DNA of 64,000 nt from Streptomyces sp. R33 (lineage in GTDB: Bacteria > Actinomycetota > Actinomycetes > Streptomycetales > Streptomycetaceae). Shown in pieces: positions 7,824 through 17,066 of this stretch. Position 1 is the stretch's first letter. Every line of letters begins with the position of its first letter. The notes under the pieces were generated by a model. The model saw nothing but the letters and a program-made list of their open reading frames with translations, ran no database searches and was not told the DNA's origin. The position numbers and the translations under genes are program-made. The stretch covers positions 1,984,001 to 2,048,000 of the forward strand of contig NZ_CP165727.1 in assembly GCF_041200175.1 (NCBI RefSeq), given 5' to 3'.

Positions 7824-9539
7824 TCAGCCGGCCTCGGTACCGCCGAAGCGCTCGCGGTAGGACTCCAGGTCCTCCTCGGTGACCCGCGCGAAGAGCACCG
7901 GCGGCACGGTGAACGGCGTGCCCGCCGGGACCGCGTCCAGCGACTCGGCCTGCTCCGGGGTGACCCACGTGGCCGTGTCGTCGGCCAGCGCGAACGAGGA
8001 GCGCATGGCGCGCGCCGAGGCCGGGATGAACGGCTCGGAGACCACCGAGTAGAGGTGGATCAGGTTCATCGCGGTGCGCAGCGTGAGCGCAGCGCCCTCC
8101 AGGTCGGTCTTGACCTCCAGCCAGGGGGCCTTCTCGTCGAGGTACGCGTTGCCCGCCGACCACAGGGCGCGCAGCGCGGCCGCGGCCTTGCGGTACTGGA
8201 GGGACTCCATGTGCCCCTCGTACTCGGCCAGGAGCTCGGCGATCTGCCGGCCCAGCTTGGCCTCGGCCTCGCCGGCCGGGCTGCCCGCCGGGACCTCGTC
8301 GCCGAACTTCTTGCGGGAGAAGGTCAGCACGCGGTTGACGAAGTTGCCGAGCGTGCCGCCGAGGTCCTTGTTGACGGTGGCGGCGAAGTGCTCCCACGTG
8401 AACGACGAGTCGTCGGACTCGGGCGCGTTGGCGATGAGGAAGTAGCGCCAGAAGTCGGCCGGGAGGATCTCCAGCGCCTGGTCGGTGAAGACGCCTCGCT
8501 TCTGCGAGGTGGAGAACTTGCCGCCGTAGTACGTCAGCCAGTTGAAGGCCTTGACGTAGTCGACCTTCTTCCAGGGCTCGCGGGTGCCGAGCTCGGTGGC
8601 GGGGAACATCACCGTGTGGAACGGGACGTTGTCCTTGGCCATGAACTGCGTGTAGCGCACGTCCTCGGCCTCGTACCACCAGGACTTGTAGTCGCGGTTC
8701 GCCGGGTCGGCGTCGGCCCACTCCTTGGTGGAGGCGATGTACTCGATCGGGGCGTCGAACCAGACGTAGAAGACCTTGCCGTCGGCCGCCAGTTCGGGCC
8801 AGGTGTCGGCCGGGACCGGGACGCCCCAGTCGAGGTCGCGGGTGATCGCGCGGTCGTGCAGGCCCTCGGTCAGCCACTTGCGGGCGATGGAGGACGCCAG
8901 CTGCGGCCACTCCTCCTCGTGCTCCGCGACCCAGGCCTCGACCTCGTGCTGGAGCTTGGACTGGAGGAGGAAGAGGTGCTTGGTCTCGCGGACCTCGAGC
9001 TCGGTGGAGCCGGAGATGGCCGAACGGGGCTCGATCAGGTCGGTGGGGTCCAGGACGCGGGTGCAGTTCTCGCACTGGTCGCCGCGGGCCTTGTCGTAGC
9101 CGCAGTGCGGGCAGGTGCCCTCGACGTAGCGGTCCGGCAGGAAGCGGCCGTCGACCGGCGAGTAGACCTGCCGGATCGCGCGCTCCTCGATGAAGCCGTT
9201 CTCCTGCAGCTGCCGCGCGAAGTGCTGGGTGATCTCGGCGTTCTGCTGCGAGGAGCTGCGGCCGAAGTAGTCGAAGGACAGCTCGAAGCCGTCGTAGACC
9301 GCCTTCTGCGCGTCGTGCGCCTGCGCGCAGAACTCGGCGACCGAGACGCCGGCCTCCTTGGCGGCGAGCTCGGCGGGGGTGCCGTGCTCGTCGGTGGCGC
9401 AGATGTAGAGGACGTCGTGGCCGCGCTGGCGGAGGTACCGGGAGTACACATCCGCCGGAAGCATCGACCCGACCATGTTGCCCAGGTGCTTGATCCCGTT
9501 GATGTAGGGAAGCGCGCTGGTGATCAGGTGTCGAGCCAT
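7824..9539 (-). CDS. metG: Methionyl-tRNA synthetase
   Basis: Charges tRNA-Met, and through it initiator tRNA, with methionine in the cytoplasm. I chose ATG 9539 ([12 protein letters not shown]) over the upstream ATG at 9554 because it matches the conserved N terminus of the family; it gives 571 residues, the usual length for the actinobacterial enzyme without a C-terminal dimerisation domain. The HIGH signature appears as HLGN (residues 18-21), the KMSKS signature as KFSTS (near 340), and a zinc knuckle CPHC...CENC lies near 140-160. The anticodon-binding helical domain follows. It is monocistronic, ending at the hairpin 7778-7805, and diverges from the ECF sigma gene across 448 bp. Confidence 0.97.
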   Translation of the reverse strand: MARHLITSALPYINGIKHLGNMVGSMLPADVYSRYLRQRGHDVLYICATDEHGTPAELAAKEAGVSVAEFCAQAHDAQKAVYDGFELSFDYFGRSSSQQNAEITQHFARQLQENGFIEERAIRQVYSPVDGRFLPDRYVEGTCPHCGYDKARGDQCENCTRVLDPTDLIEPRSAISGSTELEVRETKHLFLLQSKLQHEVEAWVAEHEEEWPQLASSIARKWLTEGLHDRAITRDLDWGVPVPADTWPELAADGKVFYVWFDAPIEYIASTKEWADADPANRDYKSWWYEAEDVRYTQFMAKDNVPFHTVMFPATELGTREPWKKVDYVKAFNWLTYYGGKFSTSQKRGVFTDQALEILPADFWRYFLIANAPESDDSSFTWEHFAATVNKDLGGTLGNFVNRVLTFSRKKFGDEVPAGSPAGEAEAKLGRQIAELLAEYEGHMESLQYRKAAAALRALWSAGNAYLDEKAPWLEVKTDLEGAALTLRTAMNLIHLYSVVSEPFIPASARAMRSSFALADDTATWVTPEQAESLDAVPAGTPFTVPPVLFARVTEEDLESYRERFGGTEAG

Positions 9540-9594
9540 CCTCGGATGCTCCATTTCATCTATGCGGTGACAACGTGACGTGACGGATTGTGAT

Positions 9595-9616
9595 GCGGTT
9601 CATCGTATCGAACCGC
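9595..9616. promoter_or_regulatory. Inverted repeat upstream of metG
   Basis: Perfect 7-bp arms GCGGTTC and GAACCGC are separated by ATCGTATC, 56 bp upstream of the metG start. The geometry suits a dimeric repressor site or a leader hairpin; the binding factor is unknown. Confidence 0.4.
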
Positions 9617-9662
9617 CGAAAGGCCACGGGCCGCATTTCTTCGGGGTGGACGTAACGCAAAA

Positions 9663-9696
9663 GCGAGGGAAGTGACCTCTCCGTCACGGCCCTCGC
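9663..9696. promoter_or_regulatory. Two-tier hairpin in the metG / sigma-factor intergenic region
   Basis: An outer 7-bp stem GCGAGGG/CCCTCGC and an inner 5-bp stem GTGAC/GTCAC are separated by a symmetric AA/GG internal loop and capped by CTCTCC. Because the flanking genes diverge it is not a conventional terminator for either. It may be a leader structure of metG or an operator. Confidence 0.4.
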
Positions 9697-9987
9697 AGTG
9701 GGCCCATGCTACAGCCGGACCGGATCACCGCGGACCGGTGTCCGTGGTTCGGCCGGGAGGGCCCGCCGGGACGGTCGTCCGGGCTGGTCACGGGGCGTAC
9801 GCCGGTGCATGGCGGACCGGCTTGGCCCCGGCATATGCGTACGCGCGCAGTGGGCCCGCGGGCGGTCGAAGTCGGTCACGCGCCGATCATCACCGAACGT
9901 AATCCTTCGACGTCTTTCTTCTGCGCCCCCCGGGTGCGCCCGAACTGCCAGGCTGTCCGCGCACAGGGGATGAGGTGAGGTGGAACG

Positions 9988-10581
9988 GTGAGCGATGGCG
10001 GACCAGAGGAGTCCGGTGGGGCCGTGGGACTGCCCAGCCGGCGGCGGCGGCCGACGCCCATGAGTCAGTGGGATCCGACGGCACGCCTGTCGTACTGGGC
10101 CTTCCACGCCAACCGGCGGCCCTCGTACATGCGTTTCGCGTACCTGCAGCTGGGCTCCGACACGGCTGCCGAGGACGCGGTGGACGCCACCTTCGACTCG
10201 ATCATGAACGAGTGGTTACGCATGCTCCACATGGACCGGCTCGACGCCTACGCCTGGACCATCCTCAAGCAACGGCTGGTCGACCGGCAGCAGCGGCGCC
10301 GCACCTGGCCCGAACCGATGGACATCAGCGCCTTCGAAGCCGCCCTCAAGGAGGCCCACTCCGACCAGTACGAGGTGCTGACCGACACCATCCGCTTCTA
10401 CTCCGCCGTGTCCCGGCTCGCCGAGCGCCAGCGCGACGCCGTGCTGTTGCGCTACGGGCTCCAGTGCACCCCCAGGGAGGCCGCCTCCGTGATGGGCGTC
10501 GACGAGGCCACCGTCCGCTCGCAGCTCGGCCAGGCCCACCGGCGGCTCGCCCGCCTGCTCGACACCTCCGCCGAATCATGA
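9988..10581 (+). CDS. ECF-type sigma factor (sigma-70 family) with a TTA codon
   Basis: 197 residues from GTG 9988 (AGGTGG just upstream). Region 2 is seen at about residues 48-110 (YMRFAYLQLGSDTAAEDAVDATF, then DRLDAYAWTILKQRLVDRQQRRR) and region 4 at about 130-190 (VSRLAERQRDAVLLRYGLQCTPREAASVMGVDEATVRSQ), the standard ECF layout. Leu77 is encoded by TTA (10216-10218), so translation should depend on the bldA tRNA and peak late in growth. Its stop overlaps the start of the IclR-like gene (ATGA), which may act as its partner in place of a normal anti-sigma factor. No anti-sigma gene is adjacent. Confidence 0.85.
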   Translation: MSDGGPEESGGAVGLPSRRRRPTPMSQWDPTARLSYWAFHANRRPSYMRFAYLQLGSDTAAEDAVDATFDSIMNEWLRMLHMDRLDAYAWTILKQRLVDRQQRRRTWPEPMDISAFEAALKEAHSDQYEVLTDTIRFYSAVSRLAERQRDAVLLRYGLQCTPREAASVMGVDEATVRSQLGQAHRRLARLLDTSAES

Positions 10582-12425
10582 GGCGGCGCGAGGGCAAGGA
10601 GGAGCGCGGCGGCGACGCCACCCGCCGCTCCCTGGCCGAGTTCCTGACCCGGGCCGGGGTCCGCGACCGGTACCCGCACTACGACCTGGGCGCGGCCGAG
10701 GCGCGGCTGCTGCGCGCCGCCCGGGGGCAGGCCGCCGCGGCGCCCTCCCGGCGCCGGGCGTACGGATGGAGCGACCCCGCGCGGGACTGCCCGCTCGACT
10801 CCGAACGGGCCCGGCGCGATCTGAAGGCCGTCTGCCTGGCCGCCGTGTGCACCCCGAAGGCCGAGGCGCAGCTCAAGGCCTTCGTCGAGAGCGGGCACAC
10901 CGATCTGGCCGGGGCGGTCGTCTTCGGCTGCCTGCTGCACCTGGCCGGGCTGCGCGAAGGGGCCCGCTTCTGGTGGCAGTTCGCCGCCGGTTCCGGGCGG
11001 GCGCGGACCGCGTCGGCCGCGTACTGCCTGTTCCTCGACCACTCCCGGCGCGGGGAGCACCACGACGCCCGGGTCTGGGCGCGGGAGCTGGGCCGGCGCG
11101 GCTTCCGGCCGGGCGGCCGGCGGGATCTGCGCGAGGTGCGGCTGTGCGCGCAGGCGACGGTCCTGCGTTACGTCGACCAGCTCGACGATCCCGATCTGGG
11201 CCCGGTGCCGCTGCCGAGGCCGGGACTGCCGTCGGCGCTGGACGCGTTCCGGCCCGCGCCGCCGGTGGTGGCGCAGTCGCCGGCGCGGACCCGGCTGGGG
11301 GCCGGCCCGCTGCGGCATCCTGCGCTGGCGTCGGCGGGGCGCGACGGCCGCGTCCGGGCCGGGACGAGCGAGGCCCTGGCGCAGGCGCGGCGCGCGCTGG
11401 CCGTCGTACGGGTCCTCGAGAAGCATCCGCTGGGGGTACGGGCGGGCCAGCTGGGGCGGGAGGCCGGTCTGGCGGAGGCGGAACTGCGGCCGCTGCTGGC
11501 GATGCTGTGCGAGGAGGAGTACGCGTACCGCCCGGGCGCGGGCGTGTACGCGCGCGGGCCCGCCCTCGACCGGCTCGCCGCCCCCGGCGGCAGCGGGCTG
11601 GCAGGTCAGCTGCAGCGCACGCTGGCCCTGGCCCGGGACAGCGCGGGCGCCGCGGTGTACCTGAGCCGGTATGCCGAGGGGGAGGTCAGGATCACCCAGA
11701 TGGCCGACGGGCCGGGGGCTCCGCCGGTGCAGGAGTGGGTGGACTTCAAGGCGGCGGCGCACGCCAGCGCCGTCGGCAAGTGCCTGCTGACGCAGCTCGA
11801 CCACGACCGCCGCCGCGACCATGTCGCCCGGTACCGGCCGGCCCGGCTCACCGCGCAGACGATCACCGACAGCCGGGTGCTGTTCAGCGCGCTCGACGCG
11901 CTGGCTCCGGGCGCGCCGGTCTTCGACCTGCGCGAGTACTCCCCGGGGGTCGTCTGCTCGGCCGTCCCGATCGCCACCGGCGACGCGGCGGGCAGCCTCG
12001 CACTCTCCCTGCCCGCGAACCGCGCCCACCGGCTGCCCGAGGCCACGGAGGCCCTGCGCCGCAAGGCCGTCCCGGTGCTCCTGGCGCTGCTCCTGTCGGG
12101 AGCGATCCCCCCGGACGCGCCGGCTGCCGCGCGGGCCCCGGACGCCGAGGACATCCCGCCGGCCCCCGCCCCCCTCCCCCGTCCGCCGCACGTCACTCCG
12201 GAGACCCTCCGCCACCTCCGCAGCCTCTTCCGCACCCCGCTGAGCCGCGCCACGCCGTCCCCGGCCGGTCCGCACCTGGTCAGCGACACCGCGGCGGAGG
12301 CGGCCTACTTCTTCGACCCGCTCCCGGAATCCGGCCCACCCCGCCTGGCCCTCCCCCTCACCTTCGCCCCCCTCACCCCGGGGGTCCTCCCCCAGTCGGA
12401 AGGCCTCCTGGTCCTGGGCACCTGA
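10578..12425 (+). CDS. IclR-like regulator with long N-terminal helical region
   Basis: 615 residues from ATG 10578, overlapping the ECF gene by four bases. Residues 1-210 are helical with a repeat-like section (VCLAAVCTPKAEAQLKAFVESGHTDLAGA split over two helices, then WWQFAAGSGRARTASAAYCLFLD) that resembles tetratricopeptide-type solenoids. About 262-320 looks like a winged-helix domain (ALAVVRVLEKHPLGVRAGQL), and about 335-505 matches the IclR effector-binding domain (DFKAAAHASAVGKCLLTQL; REYSPGVVCSAVPI). The C-terminal 110 residues are Pro-rich. Normal IclR proteins are about 260 residues, so this is an enlarged version. Coupling to a sigma factor suggests joint control of one regulon. 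Confidence 0.75.
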   Translation: MRRREGKEERGGDATRRSLAEFLTRAGVRDRYPHYDLGAAEARLLRAARGQAAAAPSRRRAYGWSDPARDCPLDSERARRDLKAVCLAAVCTPKAEAQLKAFVESGHTDLAGAVVFGCLLHLAGLREGARFWWQFAAGSGRARTASAAYCLFLDHSRRGEHHDARVWARELGRRGFRPGGRRDLREVRLCAQATVLRYVDQLDDPDLGPVPLPRPGLPSALDAFRPAPPVVAQSPARTRLGAGPLRHPALASAGRDGRVRAGTSEALAQARRALAVVRVLEKHPLGVRAGQLGREAGLAEAELRPLLAMLCEEEYAYRPGAGVYARGPALDRLAAPGGSGLAGQLQRTLALARDSAGAAVYLSRYAEGEVRITQMADGPGAPPVQEWVDFKAAAHASAVGKCLLTQLDHDRRRDHVARYRPARLTAQTITDSRVLFSALDALAPGAPVFDLREYSPGVVCSAVPIATGDAAGSLALSLPANRAHRLPEATEALRRKAVPVLLALLLSGAIPPDAPAAARAPDAEDIPPAPAPLPRPPHVTPETLRHLRSLFRTPLSRATPSPAGPHLVSDTAAEAAYFFDPLPESGPPRLALPLTFAPLTPGVLPQSEGLLVLGT

Positions 12426-12512
12426 CCCGCGGTCCGGGCGGCTCGTTCTCGGCCCCGGCGGCGTGCGAGGCGCGGGGGTCCGGGGGGCCGGCCCCCGGTC
12501 AGGCGGGGCGGG

Positions 12513-13373
12513 TCAGGCGGGGCGGGTCAGGCGGTCCGCGCCCGAGAGGATCGCGGCCGCCAGCGCCTCCGCCGCCTGCGAGCTCCGCCCGCCCCGCAGC
12601 AGCGCGAACTCCACCGCCCCCAGCTCCGGCAGCCCCGGCACCCGCACCAGCCCCGGCGGGATCAGCCCCCGCGTGTGCGCCATCACGCCCAGCCCCGCCC
12701 GCGCCGCGGCGACCAGCCCGCTCAGGCTGCCGCTCGTGCACGCGATCCGCCACCCCCGCCCGTCCCGCTCCAGCACCTCCAGCGCCCGGGCGCGGGTGAT
12801 CCCCGGCGGCGGGAAGACGATCAGCGGCACGGGCCGGTCCGGGTCCACCCGCAGCCCCTCCGCCCCGATCCACACCATCCGGTCCCGCCACACCAGCCGG
12901 CCCCGCTCGTCCCCAGGCCCGCGCCGCTTCGCCAGGACGAGGTCGAGCCGTCCCGCGTCCAGCCGTTCGTGCAGGGTCCCGGACAGTTCGACCGACAGCT
13001 CCAGCTCCACCTCCGGATGCTCGTGCCGGAAGCCCTCGAGGATCTCCGGCAGCCTGGTCAGCACGAAGTCCTCCGACGCCCCGAACCGCAGCCGCCCCCG
13101 CAGCCGCGTCCCGGTGAAGTAGGCCGCCGCCCGCTCGTGCGCCTCCAGGATGGTGCGGGCGAAGCCCAGCAGCGCCTCGCCGTCCTCCGTCAGCTCCACG
13201 CTGTGCGTGTCCCGCAGGAAGAGCTGCCGCCCCGTCGCCTCCTCCAGCCGCCGTACGTGCTGGCTGACCGTGGACTGCCGGACGCCGAGCCGCCCGGCGG
13301 CCTGGGTGAAGCTGAGCGTCTGGGCCACCGTGAGGAACGTGCGCAACTGGACGGGGTCGTACATGGCGGGCAT
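12513..13373 (-). CDS. LysR-family transcriptional regulator
   Basis: 286 residues from ATG 13373; ATG 13364 (MYDPVQL) is an equally plausible start. The N-terminal HTH reads LRTFLTVAQTLSFTQAAGRL with VRQSTVSQHVRRLEEATG and is followed by the two-lobed effector domain (about 95-280). It is divergent from the bile acid:sodium symporter family gene at 13521 across 147 bp, the classical arrangement for a LysR protein that controls its neighbour. The inducer is unknown. The last codons lie in a short GGCGGGTCAG-rich direct repeat. Confidence 0.9.
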   Translation of the reverse strand: MPAMYDPVQLRTFLTVAQTLSFTQAAGRLGVRQSTVSQHVRRLEEATGRQLFLRDTHSVELTEDGEALLGFARTILEAHERAAAYFTGTRLRGRLRFGASEDFVLTRLPEILEGFRHEHPEVELELSVELSGTLHERLDAGRLDLVLAKRRGPGDERGRLVWRDRMVWIGAEGLRVDPDRPVPLIVFPPPGITRARALEVLERDGRGWRIACTSGSLSGLVAAARAGLGVMAHTRGLIPPGLVRVPGLPELGAVEFALLRGGRSSQAAEALAAAILSGADRLTRPA

Positions 13374-13520
13374 GGCTCCATGCTGCCACGGCCATCACGA
13401 TCCGAAATGACAGTCAGTGCGGTGTACGGGTTTCCCGATCACCACCGGGAGCGTCACGATGAGCGGGCACCGGGACACGCTCCCGCCCCGCCGCCACCAC
13501 GACAGCAAGAGAGCCCGTAC

Positions 13521-14573
13521 ATGCGCCGCCCGCAGATACCTACCCGGCTGCCCCTGGACCCGTACGTCCTGGCCCTCCTCGCCACCGTCGGCCTCGCCGC
13601 GCTGCTGCCCGCCCGCGGGCCGGCCGGCTCCGTCGCCGAGGGCGCCGCCACCGGGGCCGTGGCCCTGCTCTTCTTCCTCTACGGTGCCCGGCTGTCCACC
13701 CGCGAGGCCCTCGACGGTCTGCGCCACTGGCGGCTCCACCTGACCGTGCTGACCTGCACGTTCGTCCTCTTCCCGCTGCTCGGCCTGGCCGCCCGCGGGT
13801 TGGTCCCCACCCTCCTGACGCCCCCGCTCCACAGCGGGCTGCTCTTCCTGTGCCTGGTCCCCTCGACCATCCAGTCCTCGATCGCCTTCACCTCGATCGC
13901 CCGCGGCAACGTCCCCGCGGCGATCTGCGCGGGCTCGTTCTCCAGCCTCGCCGGCATCCTCCTCACCCCGCTCCTCGCCGCCGGCCTGCTCGGCAACAGC
14001 GCGGGCGGGTTCTCCCTCGACTCCCTCCTCAAGATCGTCCTGCAGCTCCTGCTGCCGTTCCTGCTGGGCCAGGTACTCCGCCCCTGGGTCGGCGGTTACC
14101 TGGTCCGGAACAAGAAGGCGCTCGGCTTCGTCGACCGCGGCTCGATCCTGCTCGTCGTCTACGCCGCCTTCAGCGCGGGCATGGCCGCCGGGATCTGGCA
14201 CCAGGTCAGCGTCCCGCGCCTGGGCGCCCTGCTGGCGGTGGAGGCCGTACTGCTCGCCGTCATGCTCCTGGTCAGCTGGTACGGGGCGAAGCGGCTCGGG
14301 TTCGGCCGCGCGGACCGGATCGCCATCCAGTTCGCCGGGTCGAAGAAGAGCCTCGCGGCCGGACTGCCCATGGCCAGCGTGCTGTTCGGGGCGCAGGCGA
14401 GCCTCGCGGTGCTGCCGCTGATGCTGTTCCACCAGATGCAGCTGATGGTGTGCGCGGTGCTGGCGCGCCGCCGCGCCCGGGACCCGGAGTCCGCGGAGGG
14501 CGCCGAACTGCCCGCCGGACATGTGGTGGAGGTCTCGCCGACGCTCCAACACCCCGCGCCGCAGGGCCGGTAA
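13521..14573 (+). CDS. Bile acid:sodium symporter family protein (SBF-like)
   Basis: 350 residues from ATG 13521 (GAGAG a few bases upstream). Ten hydrophobic segments, the early GARLSTREALDGLRHWRLH loop and the AGSKKSLAAGLPMASVLF motif near 275 are typical of the SBF-like (PF13593) branch of the BASS superfamily, which takes up organic anions with sodium. Bacterial members of this branch are about 330 residues. The substrate cannot be read from sequence. Control by the divergent LysR protein is likely. Its TAA stop is also the first three bases of the -10 box for the next gene. Confidence 0.85.
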   Translation: MRRPQIPTRLPLDPYVLALLATVGLAALLPARGPAGSVAEGAATGAVALLFFLYGARLSTREALDGLRHWRLHLTVLTCTFVLFPLLGLAARGLVPTLLTPPLHSGLLFLCLVPSTIQSSIAFTSIARGNVPAAICAGSFSSLAGILLTPLLAAGLLGNSAGGFSLDSLLKIVLQLLLPFLLGQVLRPWVGGYLVRNKKALGFVDRGSILLVVYAAFSAGMAAGIWHQVSVPRLGALLAVEAVLLAVMLLVSWYGAKRLGFGRADRIAIQFAGSKKSLAAGLPMASVLFGAQASLAVLPLMLFHQMQLMVCAVLARRRARDPESAEGAELPAGHVVEVSPTLQHPAPQGR

Positions 14574-14576
14574 CGT
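14571..14576 (+). promoter_or_regulatory. -10 box of a leaderless promoter overlapping a stop codon
   Basis: TAACGT lies six bases before GTG 14583, and its TAA is the stop codon of the symporter gene. No Shine-Dalgarno sequence precedes the GTG, so the ferredoxin-like gene probably has its own leaderless transcript. Confidence 0.5.
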
Positions 14577-14582
14577 GCGGCG

Positions 14583-15014
14583 GTGACCTGGATACGCCCG
14601 CTCGCCGCCCACGCCGAACGCCCCTGCACCCTCGTGGTCTGCCGGGGCTGCTGCTGCGGGGACCCCCGCAAGAACCCCGGCTCGGACCACGCGGGCCAGC
14701 TGGCCCGGCTGCGCGAGGCCGCGGCGGCGTCGGGGGGCCGGCTGGCCGTCCGTACGAGCGACTGCCTCGGGCCGTGCGCGCAGGCCAACGTCATCGTGGT
14801 CCAGCCCACCACCGAGGCCCGCCGCCGGGGCGCCCGGGCGACCTGGTTCGGCTGGGCCCTGGACGACACCGCGACCGACGAGGTCATCGCCTGGGCGGAA
14901 TCCGGCGGCCCGGGCGTCACCCCGCTCCCGGCGACCCTGGACCTGCACCGCATCGACCCGCCCGAGCCCGCGCCCAGGCCGGAAGCGAAGCGCCGCACCC
15001 GCCGGGGCCGCTGA
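14583..15014 (+). CDS. Thioredoxin-like [2Fe-2S] ferredoxin domain protein
   Basis: 143 residues from GTG 14583. The thioredoxin-like ferredoxin cluster ligands appear as a Cys-rich N-terminal motif CRGCCCGD (about residues 20-26) and DCLGPC (about 61-66), in the order and spacing of NuoE/CbiW-like ferredoxins. The C-terminal tail is basic. It could deliver electrons to an unidentified oxidoreductase; fdhD follows on the opposite strand, so a link to molybdenum-enzyme biology is only suggestive. It is a single-gene unit with its own leaderless promoter. Confidence 0.75.
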   Translation: MTWIRPLAAHAERPCTLVVCRGCCCGDPRKNPGSDHAGQLARLREAAAASGGRLAVRTSDCLGPCAQANVIVVQPTTEARRRGARATWFGWALDDTATDEVIAWAESGGPGVTPLPATLDLHRIDPPEPAPRPEAKRRTRRGR

Positions 15015-15069
15015 CCGCAGGGCACCGGATCGCAGGACGGGGCGGGCCGCGGGAGCGCCCGGGGAACCG

Positions 15070-15906
15070 CTACAGCGTGATCCGTTCCTCGCCCGCGTAG
15101 ATGTTCATGTTCTGCCCGCGCAGGAAGCCGACCAGCGTCAGGTCCGACTCCAGCGCCAGGTCCACCGCCAGCGAGGACGGCGCCGAGACGGCGGCCAGGA
15201 TCGGGATGCCCGCCATCACCGTCTTCTGCGCGAGCTCGAAGGAAGCCCGGCCGGACACCAGCAGGACCGCGCCCGCCAGCGGGAGCAGGCCTGCCTGGAA
15301 GGCCCGGCCGACGATCTTGTCGACGGCGTTGTGCCGGCCCACGTCCTCCCGCAGGTCCAGCAGCTCGCCCTGTGGGGAGAACAGCCCCGCCGCGTGGAGG
15401 CCGCCGGTGCGGTCGAACACCTTCTGCGCCGCGCGGAGCCGGTCCGGCAGCTCGCAGAGGAGCTCGGCGGGAATCCGTACGGTGTCCTCGGCCGCGCTCC
15501 GCCGGAGGGGGAAGCGGGTCGCCGTGCGCACCGCGTCGAGGCTGGCCTTTCCGCACAGACCGCAGGAGGAGGTGGTGTAGACGTTCCGTTCGAGCGTGAT
15601 GTCCGGCACCGGGACCCCGGGCGCGAGCTGCACGTTGACGACGTTGTAGGTGTTCGAGCCGTCCTCCGCCGCCCCCTCGCAGTAGGTCACGGCCCGTACG
15701 TCCGACGCGGAACCGAGCACCCCCTCGCTCACCAGGAAGCCCGCCGCCAGCGCGAAATCGTCGCCGGGGGTGCGCATCGTGATGGCCAGCGGCTTGCCGT
15801 TCAGCCGTATCTCCAGCGGCTCCTCGGCGACCAGCGTGTCCGGGCGGACCCCGGTCACCCCGTTCCGCACCCGGATGACACGACGGCGCTCGGTGACCCG
15901 TCCCAT
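15070..15906 (-). CDS. fdhD: Formate dehydrogenase accessory sulfurtransferase FdhD
   Basis: FdhD transfers sulfur from a cysteine desulfurase to the molybdenum cofactor so that formate dehydrogenase becomes active. The protein is 278 residues from ATG 15906 ([13 protein letters not shown]), matching the usual length; a GTG at 15942 would add 12 residues. The catalytic CxxC is present as SCGLCG near residue 113. The family blocks [16 protein letters not shown] and [13 protein letters not shown] are intact. No formate dehydrogenase structural gene is in the window, so its client lies elsewhere. It diverges from the KAS III-like gene across 218 bp. Confidence 0.93.
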   Translation of the reverse strand: MGRVTERRRVIRVRNGVTGVRPDTLVAEEPLEIRLNGKPLAITMRTPGDDFALAAGFLVSEGVLGSASDVRAVTYCEGAAEDGSNTYNVVNVQLAPGVPVPDITLERNVYTTSSCGLCGKASLDAVRTATRFPLRRSAAEDTVRIPAELLCELPDRLRAAQKVFDRTGGLHAAGLFSPQGELLDLREDVGRHNAVDKIVGRAFQAGLLPLAGAVLLVSGRASFELAQKTVMAGIPILAAVSAPSSLAVDLALESDLTLVGFLRGQNMNIYAGEERITL

Positions 15907-16124
15907 GGTGATCAGCCCGCCCGTTCTGTCCTCGTCGCGCACCTCGTCGTGCAGCTGACGAGCCCATTCTCCCGGATCGGCGTTCTGCGGCGCTCCCGGC
16001 AGGAAGATCCTCCGGAATCTCCAAATTCAGGGCAGGTAATCCTGTTGGGTCACGTGCACATGTACCCACCAGTAGCAGGTCAAGCTGGGTGATCCTGACT
16101 TCCGACGTAGGGGGGACCCCGCCC

Positions 16125-17066
16125 ATGACCGGTTCACGCGTGGTGGCGCTAGGGCACTACCAGCCCGCGAAAGTGATCACCAACGAGGACCTCGCGGCGA
16201 TGGTCGACACCAACGACGAGTGGATCCGCTCCCGGGTCGGCATCAAGACCCGGCACATGGCGGGCCCCGACGAACCGGTGGACGAGCTGGCCTTCCAGGC
16301 CGCGGGCAAGGCCCTCGCCGGCGCCGGTCTGTCCCCCGACGACATCGACCTCGTCCTGGTGGCCACCTCCACCGCGATCGACCGTTCGCCCAACATGGCC
16401 GCCCGCGTCGCCGCCAAGCTCGGCATGGGCGGCAGCCCGGCCGTCATGGACCTCAACGTGGTCTGTTCGGGGTTCACGCACGCCCTGGCCACCGCCGACC
16501 ACGCGATCCGGGCCGGTTCGGCCACCCGCGCCCTGGTCATCGGCGCCGACAAGATGACCGAGATCACCGACTGGAGCGACCGCACCACCTGCGTGCTGAC
16601 CGGCGACGGTGCGGGCGCGGCCGTGGTCGAGGCCTGCGAGGAGCCCGGCATCGGCCCGGTCCTGTGGGGTTCGCTCCCGGAGATGGGCCACGCGGTGCGG
16701 ATCGAGGGCTCCCCGCCGGTGTTCGCCCAGGAGGGCCAGTCCGTCTACCGCTGGACCACCAGCCAGCTCCCGCCGCTGGCCCGCAAGGTGTGCGAGAAGG
16801 CCGGGGTCGCTCCCGAGGAGCTGGCCGCCGTCGTCCTGCACCAGGCGAACCTGCGGATCATCGAGCCGCTCGCCGCGAAGATCGGCGCCGTCAACGCGGT
16901 CGTCGCCCGCGATGTCGTGGACTCCGGCAACACCTCGGCCGCCAGCATCCCGATGGCGCTCTCGAAGCTGGTCCAGCGAGGCGAGATCCCCACCGGCGCT
17001 CCGGTCCTCCTGTTCGGCTTCGGCGGCAACCTCTCGTACGCGGGCCAGGTCATCCGCTGCCCGTAG
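16125..17066 (+). CDS. Beta-ketoacyl-ACP synthase III-like enzyme
   Basis: 313 residues from ATG 16125 with GGGGGGA upstream. The thiolase-fold catalytic triad is complete: Cys114 in VVCSGFTHALA, His239 in VVLHQANLRI, and Asn in DSGNTSAASIP (about 269). KAS III enzymes condense acyl-CoA primers with malonyl-ACP; this copy stands alone, away from fabD/acpP/fabF, so it is more likely a second FabH-like enzyme for a special starter unit or an acyltransferase than the housekeeping FabH. Its last 17 bases overlap the end of the convergent ltrA-like gene. Confidence 0.88.
   Translation: MTGSRVVALGHYQPAKVITNEDLAAMVDTNDEWIRSRVGIKTRHMAGPDEPVDELAFQAAGKALAGAGLSPDDIDLVLVATSTAIDRSPNMAARVAAKLGMGGSPAVMDLNVVCSGFTHALATADHAIRAGSATRALVIGADKMTEITDWSDRTTCVLTGDGAGAAVVEACEEPGIGPVLWGSLPEMGHAVRIEGSPPVFAQEGQSVYRWTTSQLPPLARKVCEKAGVAPEELAAVVLHQANLRIIEPLAAKIGAVNAVVARDVVDSGNTSAASIPMALSKLVQRGEIPTGAPVLLFGFGGNLSYAGQVIRCP

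Larger units (their letters stand above)
9540..9987. other. Divergent intergenic region metG / ECF sigma gene
   Basis: 448 bp without a credible gene. Short frames on both strands (for example 9672-9902 and 9709-10107) lack family resemblance and ribosome-binding sites. The region holds two inverted repeats (9595-9616 and 9663-9696) and must hold the promoters of metG and of the sigma-factor gene, although no clear -35/-10 pair stands out. The T-box hallmarks I looked for upstream of metG (specifier loop, T-box sequence TGGNACCGCG) are absent. Confidence 0.6.

Noticed and set aside
9540..9987. T-box or SAM riboswitch for metG
   Set aside because: No T-box consensus, specifier loop or SAM-binding core visible; only simple inverted repeats.
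14583..15906. Formate dehydrogenase operon made of ferredoxin and fdhD
   Set aside because: The two genes are on opposite strands, and no formate dehydrogenase subunit is present.
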